Shown here piece after piece: positions 43,210 through 45,885 of a stretch of 45,885 bases of DNA. Positions within the stretch are counted from its first letter, which is position 1; every line of letters starts with the position of its first letter. The stretch covers positions 1-45,885 of the forward strand of contig JASLNT010000076.1 in NCBI GenBank assembly GCA_030745875.1, given 5' to 3'. The position numbers and the translations under genes were made by a program. Below the pieces are notes generated by a model, which worked only from the letters and a program-made list of their open reading frames with translations, was not told where the DNA came from and did not search any database. The stretch is from Phycisphaerae bacterium. GTDB lineage: Bacteria > Planctomycetota > Phycisphaerae > SM23-33.

Positions 43210-44424
43210 TCATGATTTGGGAGTTGTAGACGTTCCGGTCGGCTTCTTCGGTTTGACGGCCGCATCGGGCAGGGGCATGTACTCGAACCCCTTGCCCAGC
43301 GTATCAAACCATGGGGAAACCAACTTAACTTCGCTTTCCTGGCATGACAGGGTGAACAGGTACGCCCTGACGGACTTGCCGCCGCTGTCGCTGCGACAGA
43401 CCACACGAACGGCCTCGATAGTCCCGATCTTAACCGGTTTGCTCTTTACCGCCGGTTTGCTGGTCGGAGCCGTAGCCGGCTGGGTCGCGGGGGGAACTTC
43501 GTACGTGAGCTTGAGAATGTACTGATAGGCGTCCCGCTGACCGACCTTGGTCGGACCCTCGCTAAGCAGTTCAACACCGCTGTCGGGCTGAGTGGTGGCC
43601 GCAAGGTATCTTGAAATCGCCATTTTCGCGAACGCCTGTGCTGAAGTATCTTCTTTGACGGGGGCCGAAAGAATCGCCACCTGCGGGGAGTTGGCTCCGC
43701 CGAGGAGGTAATTCTTCTGTCCCATCGAGACACCGCCCCTTACCGACACGCCGAACCATCCGGCTGGCAGGCGAACGCTGAATCCTCCGCGATAATCGCT
43801 GAGTTTCCGGTCGCTCAATTTGGTGGGAATCGACGCGGGAGCCTGCAGCGTCGTCAGCTTGATGCTCTTTATGACCTTGTCGAGCGTAGGCAGAAGAGTC
43901 TGTTCGTATTTGGCGCTGACCTCCACGGTGAGCATGTAACAGATATGGACGCCGTCGCCTTTTAGTTCGCGAACGAAGAACACTCTAGCCGCAGTAGTCG
44001 GACCGCCGTCATAGGTGTACTTCCAGAGTCTCGCAACGCCCGCAATACCGGCCACCTTGATCGCAACGCTCTTTAGAGCCTGGAATTTGCGTACGGAGAG
44101 CTTGGCTTTGAGGGCTTTTTGGGAATGGTCGGCGAAGTCAGCGGCGGTGGTCTTGGGACCTACGCAAAACGCACTCAGCGTAACCGCCTGGGCCGGTTGA
44201 CCGCCTATCACCAACCCGCCGCGCGTCACTACGGATCCGTCGGGAACCACGTGTGTGACGAAGCCCTTTGGCAGAGCGACTGACACTCCGGCGTGCGGAT
44301 AGTTCACCGCAGGCAACATTTCAGTTTCCGCGCCGGCGGCGAGGCCCGGACCCGACAAGAACACAGCCAGAACGGCCGCCGTCATCAACGCGCCAGACAG
44401 ATATTTCTTTGATTTGGTAAACAT
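43210..44424 (-). CDS. Exported protein with two PsbP/DcrB-like repeats
   Basis: ATG 44424 is chosen because it starts a good signal peptide (MFTKSKKYLSGALMTAAVLA, cleaved near AAG-AET) and an AGGG lies just upstream. The 404-residue protein contains two similar regions, GVSVALPKGFVTH (about 45-185) and GFSVRLPAGWFGVSV (about 205-380). Both have the PsbP/DcrB-type lead-in followed by an alpha/beta core. A Thr/Pro-rich linker interrupts the second repeat. Such domains are found in exported binding proteins. It is preceded by an extended -10 promoter and leads a two-gene unit with the uncharacterised 181-residue protein. Confidence 0.6.
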   Translation of the reverse strand: MFTKSKKYLSGALMTAAVLAVFLSGPGLAAGAETEMLPAVNYPHAGVSVALPKGFVTHVVPDGSVVTRGGLVIGGQPAQAVTLSAFCVGPKTTAADFADHSQKALKAKLSVRKFQALKSVAIKVAGIAGVARLWKYTYDGGPTTAARVFFVRELKGDGVHICYMLTVEVSAKYEQTLLPTLDKVIKSIKLTTLQAPASIPTKLSDRKLSDYRGGFSVRLPAGWFGVSVRGGVSMGQKNYLLGGANSPQVAILSAPVKEDTSAQAFAKMAISRYLAATTQPDSGVELLSEGPTKVGQRDAYQYILKLTYEVPPATQPATAPTSKPAVKSKPVKIGTIEAVRVVCRSDSGGKSVRAYLFTLSCQESEVKLVSPWFDTLGKGFEYMPLPDAAVKPKKPTGTSTTPKS

Positions 44425-44493
44425 ATGCCCTGAATAATCCCTTTTTCCGACCGCCAACCGCCGCCAACACCAGCTCGGCTGGACGATGCAGGA

Positions 44494-44525
44494 TGCTATA
44501 ACGTTACATATAGAAGATTATAGCA
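44494..44525 (-). promoter_or_regulatory. Extended -10 promoter overlapped by an inverted repeat
   Basis: On the minus strand TGC-TATAAT (44525-44517) is a perfect extended -10 element. The predicted start is near 44510, giving an 86-nt leader to ATG 44424. TGCTATAA (44494-44501) and TTATAGCA (44518-44525) form an 8-bp perfect inverted repeat whose outer arm covers the -10, which suggests repressor binding. Confidence 0.45.
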
Positions 44526-44540
44526 TACATTTGATGTCAG

Positions 44541-45602
44541 TCACTCGGAGTATTGTAAATATCCCATCAACACGAGGGTCAACATCACTCCATAATAACC
44601 CAGGAACGTGATCAGCAACCATACTCCGTGGGCTTTACGGAACACAGGCCCGTCAGCCCACATGAACGTGCGCAGAAGCACCAGCGCCAACAACATCACC
44701 GGGATGTGAAGGTAGTAGAACTCCATCGGAACGTGCAGTGGAACAGACGCCGCCGACGCGCCAACCACAAACAGTACGTTCAGTATGTCCGCCCCGATAA
44801 CGTTGCCTATGAGCAGTTCCGGGTGACCCTTGACGATGGATGTGACGCCGGTGACCAACTCGGGCAGACTCGTACCAAACGCCACCAGCGTAACAGCCAG
44901 AACGCTGCGAGGCACACTGCATCTAATGGCCAGCACCTCCACCGAACCGATCAGCAGATTCGAACCGACCAGCACCAGCGCCAATCCCACCACCAGTTCA
45001 ACCACGCTTCTAACCACAACCGCCCCGCCGGTCGCTCCTTCGGCGGCTTGGCGTTCGTGTTCGGGCAGTTCGGTAGGATGCTGTTTCGCCCAACGGACGG
45101 AAATCCACATATATCCCACCAGCAACACCAGGAACACCACACCGACAGCACGCGGAATCAGCACGCCCGTAAATCCGCCGTTCCACCACGCCAGCCCGAA
45201 CAACACCCCCGCCAGGAGCACGCCCGAACCCAGTTGCAGCCAACCGTGGCGACGCAGGATGAACCGGTCTTTGGGCAATCGCTGCAAGCAACAACACAAA
45301 CCGAATATCAGGGCCGTGTCGCAGATGATCGACCCCACCCCGTTGCCCAGCGCCAACCCACCCTTGCCCCTAATGGCAGCCGTCACGGAAACAAACGCTT
45401 CGGGGCTCGTTGTCCCAAGGCTCACGACCGTGGCGCCGATAATCACTGTGCTCATACCGATAGCGCGAGCCAGGCGAACGGCGGCCACCACCGCACGATC
45501 AGCTCCGAAAACCAGCAGTGCTATCGACACCACAACGAATGCCAGTAGAAGCGCAGAATGCTGCTCGAAGACCGCCGAAGGTATGATGTCAGCTATTACC
45601 AT
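44541..45602 (-). CDS. CaCA-family Na+/Ca2+ exchanger
   Basis: This 353-residue membrane protein has the two alpha-repeats of the cation/Ca2+ exchanger family. The first is SLGTTSPEAFVSVTAAIRG with NGVGSI; the second is AFGTSLPELVTGVTSIVKG with GNVIGADI. The usual Asn of the first repeat's GSN is Ile here. About ten helices are present, with a polar central loop (about 175-195). The family exchanges Ca2+ for Na+ or H+. Start ATG 45602 has no clear Shine-Dalgarno site. It stands alone before the right-edge spacer. Confidence 0.85.
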   Translation of the reverse strand: MVIADIIPSAVFEQHSALLLAFVVVSIALLVFGADRAVVAAVRLARAIGMSTVIIGATVVSLGTTSPEAFVSVTAAIRGKGGLALGNGVGSIICDTALIFGLCCCLQRLPKDRFILRRHGWLQLGSGVLLAGVLFGLAWWNGGFTGVLIPRAVGVVFLVLLVGYMWISVRWAKQHPTELPEHERQAAEGATGGAVVVRSVVELVVGLALVLVGSNLLIGSVEVLAIRCSVPRSVLAVTLVAFGTSLPELVTGVTSIVKGHPELLIGNVIGADILNVLFVVGASAASVPLHVPMEFYYLHIPVMLLALVLLRTFMWADGPVFRKAHGVWLLITFLGYYGVMLTLVLMGYLQYSE

Positions 45603-45768
45603 TGGTCAGAGAGTAGCTTAGGACAGGGCAATTCGCAAGCTTGGACAATCACCAGGCTCAACCCCTCCCACCGCCCAGAACTCCCGGAGAATGCAACTTA
45701 TTGAGTGAGAATGTCGCTCTGCGGGGACATTATTCTCGCCCATACGCGAGATTTGCATCCCCGAGCAC

Positions 45769-45797
45769 TTGACAGAAAACCCGCCTTGCATTACATT
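45769..45797 (+). promoter_or_regulatory. tRNA-Gly promoter
   Basis: A perfect TTGACA (45769-45774), a 17-bp spacer and TACATT (45792-45797, 4 of 6) lie directly before the tRNA. The predicted start is about 45804. Confidence 0.6.
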
Positions 45798-45810
45798 GTT
45801 ACTCTTACAT

Positions 45811-45882
45811 GCGGGCGTAGCTCAGTGGTAGAGCGTCACGTTGCCAACGTGAATGTCGTGGGTTCGAATCTCATCGCCCGCT
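45811..45882 (+). tRNA. tRNA-Gly (anticodon GCC)
   Basis: The acceptor GCGGGCG (45811-45817) pairs with CGCCCGC (45875-45881), with T at 45882 as discriminator. The D-arm has AGCTCAGTGGTAGAGC. The anticodon stem TCACG/CGTGA encloses TTGCCAA with anticodon GCC at 45843-45845. The T-loop is GGTTCGAATC. No CCA end is encoded. It reads glycine codons GGC and GGU. Confidence 0.95.
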
Positions 45883-45885
45883 TTT

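Noticed and set aside
1..45885. CRISPR array, insertion sequence or prophage
   Set aside because: No regularly spaced repeats, transposase, integrase or phage genes are visible; the repeats found are few and non-periodic apart from one two-copy tandem.

Overview
The window looks like a chromosomal segment of a planctomycete, probably from the Phycisphaerae side of the phylum. This is inferred from gene content, not from a marker gene. The signs are many large exported proteins with WPQWRG-type PQQ-like propellers, Tat-exported Gfo/Idh/MocA oxidoreductases with DUF1080 partners, sulfatases, an NPCBM protein, a heme/SUMF1 fusion, an EF-hand protein, a membrane-anchored Ser/Thr kinase and a GFTLVE pseudopilin. 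Shine-Dalgarno sites range from strong to undetectable.

Layout. 1-2.5 kb: an MFS transporter lying between two identical 31-bp direct repeats, then a small zinc-ribbon-like membrane protein on the minus strand. 2.5-8.2 kb: a large coiled-coil/NPCBM exported protein, an exported metzincin protease, a lipoprotein, a small membrane protein and an MpsC/DUF2294 protein, with dispersed repeats between them. 8.2-11.8 kb: a long structured leader, an APC permease fused to a PTS EIIA-like domain, and a CNNM/CBS membrane protein. 12.0-13.2 kb: an eight-EF-hand exported protein.

13.4-23.3 kb: a tight plus-strand operon of a PQQ-like protein, two tandem Tat-exported Gfo/Idh/MocA paralogs, a HEAT-repeat/DUF1080 fusion and a two-domain glycoside hydrolase with a GH105/GH88 C-terminus. 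23.5-27.2 kb: free-Met-R-sulfoxide reductase and an alpha/beta hydrolase (minus), divergent from an SGNH hydrolase and an SDR (plus). 27.2-32.8 kb: a multidomain PA14-like/propeller/diheme/SUMF1 protein divergent from a Tat-exported Cys-type sulfatase. Together 13.4-32.8 kb reads as an extracytoplasmic polysaccharide-degradation region: ester removal, desulfation, unsaturated-uronide hydrolysis, and possibly oxidative (3-keto) glycoside cleavage.

32.9-45.9 kb: a pseudopilin, an FAD oxidoreductase with a possible lipid-binding C-terminus, then a minus-strand run holding a methyltransferase, a PQQ-like protein with a methyltransferase-like N-terminus, a Ser/Thr kinase translationally coupled to a DUF3616 protein, two uncharacterised proteins and a CaCA antiporter. 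A complete tRNA-Gly(GCC) with a good promoter lies at the right edge.

The most interesting candidates are the Tat-oxidoreductase/DUF1080 operon, the structured leader with an embedded small ORF and terminator before the APC-EIIA gene, the SUMF1 fusion that lacks the FGE cysteines yet sits beside a Cys-type sulfatase, and the dispersed repeat family. No CRISPR array, intact insertion sequence or prophage gene was seen.
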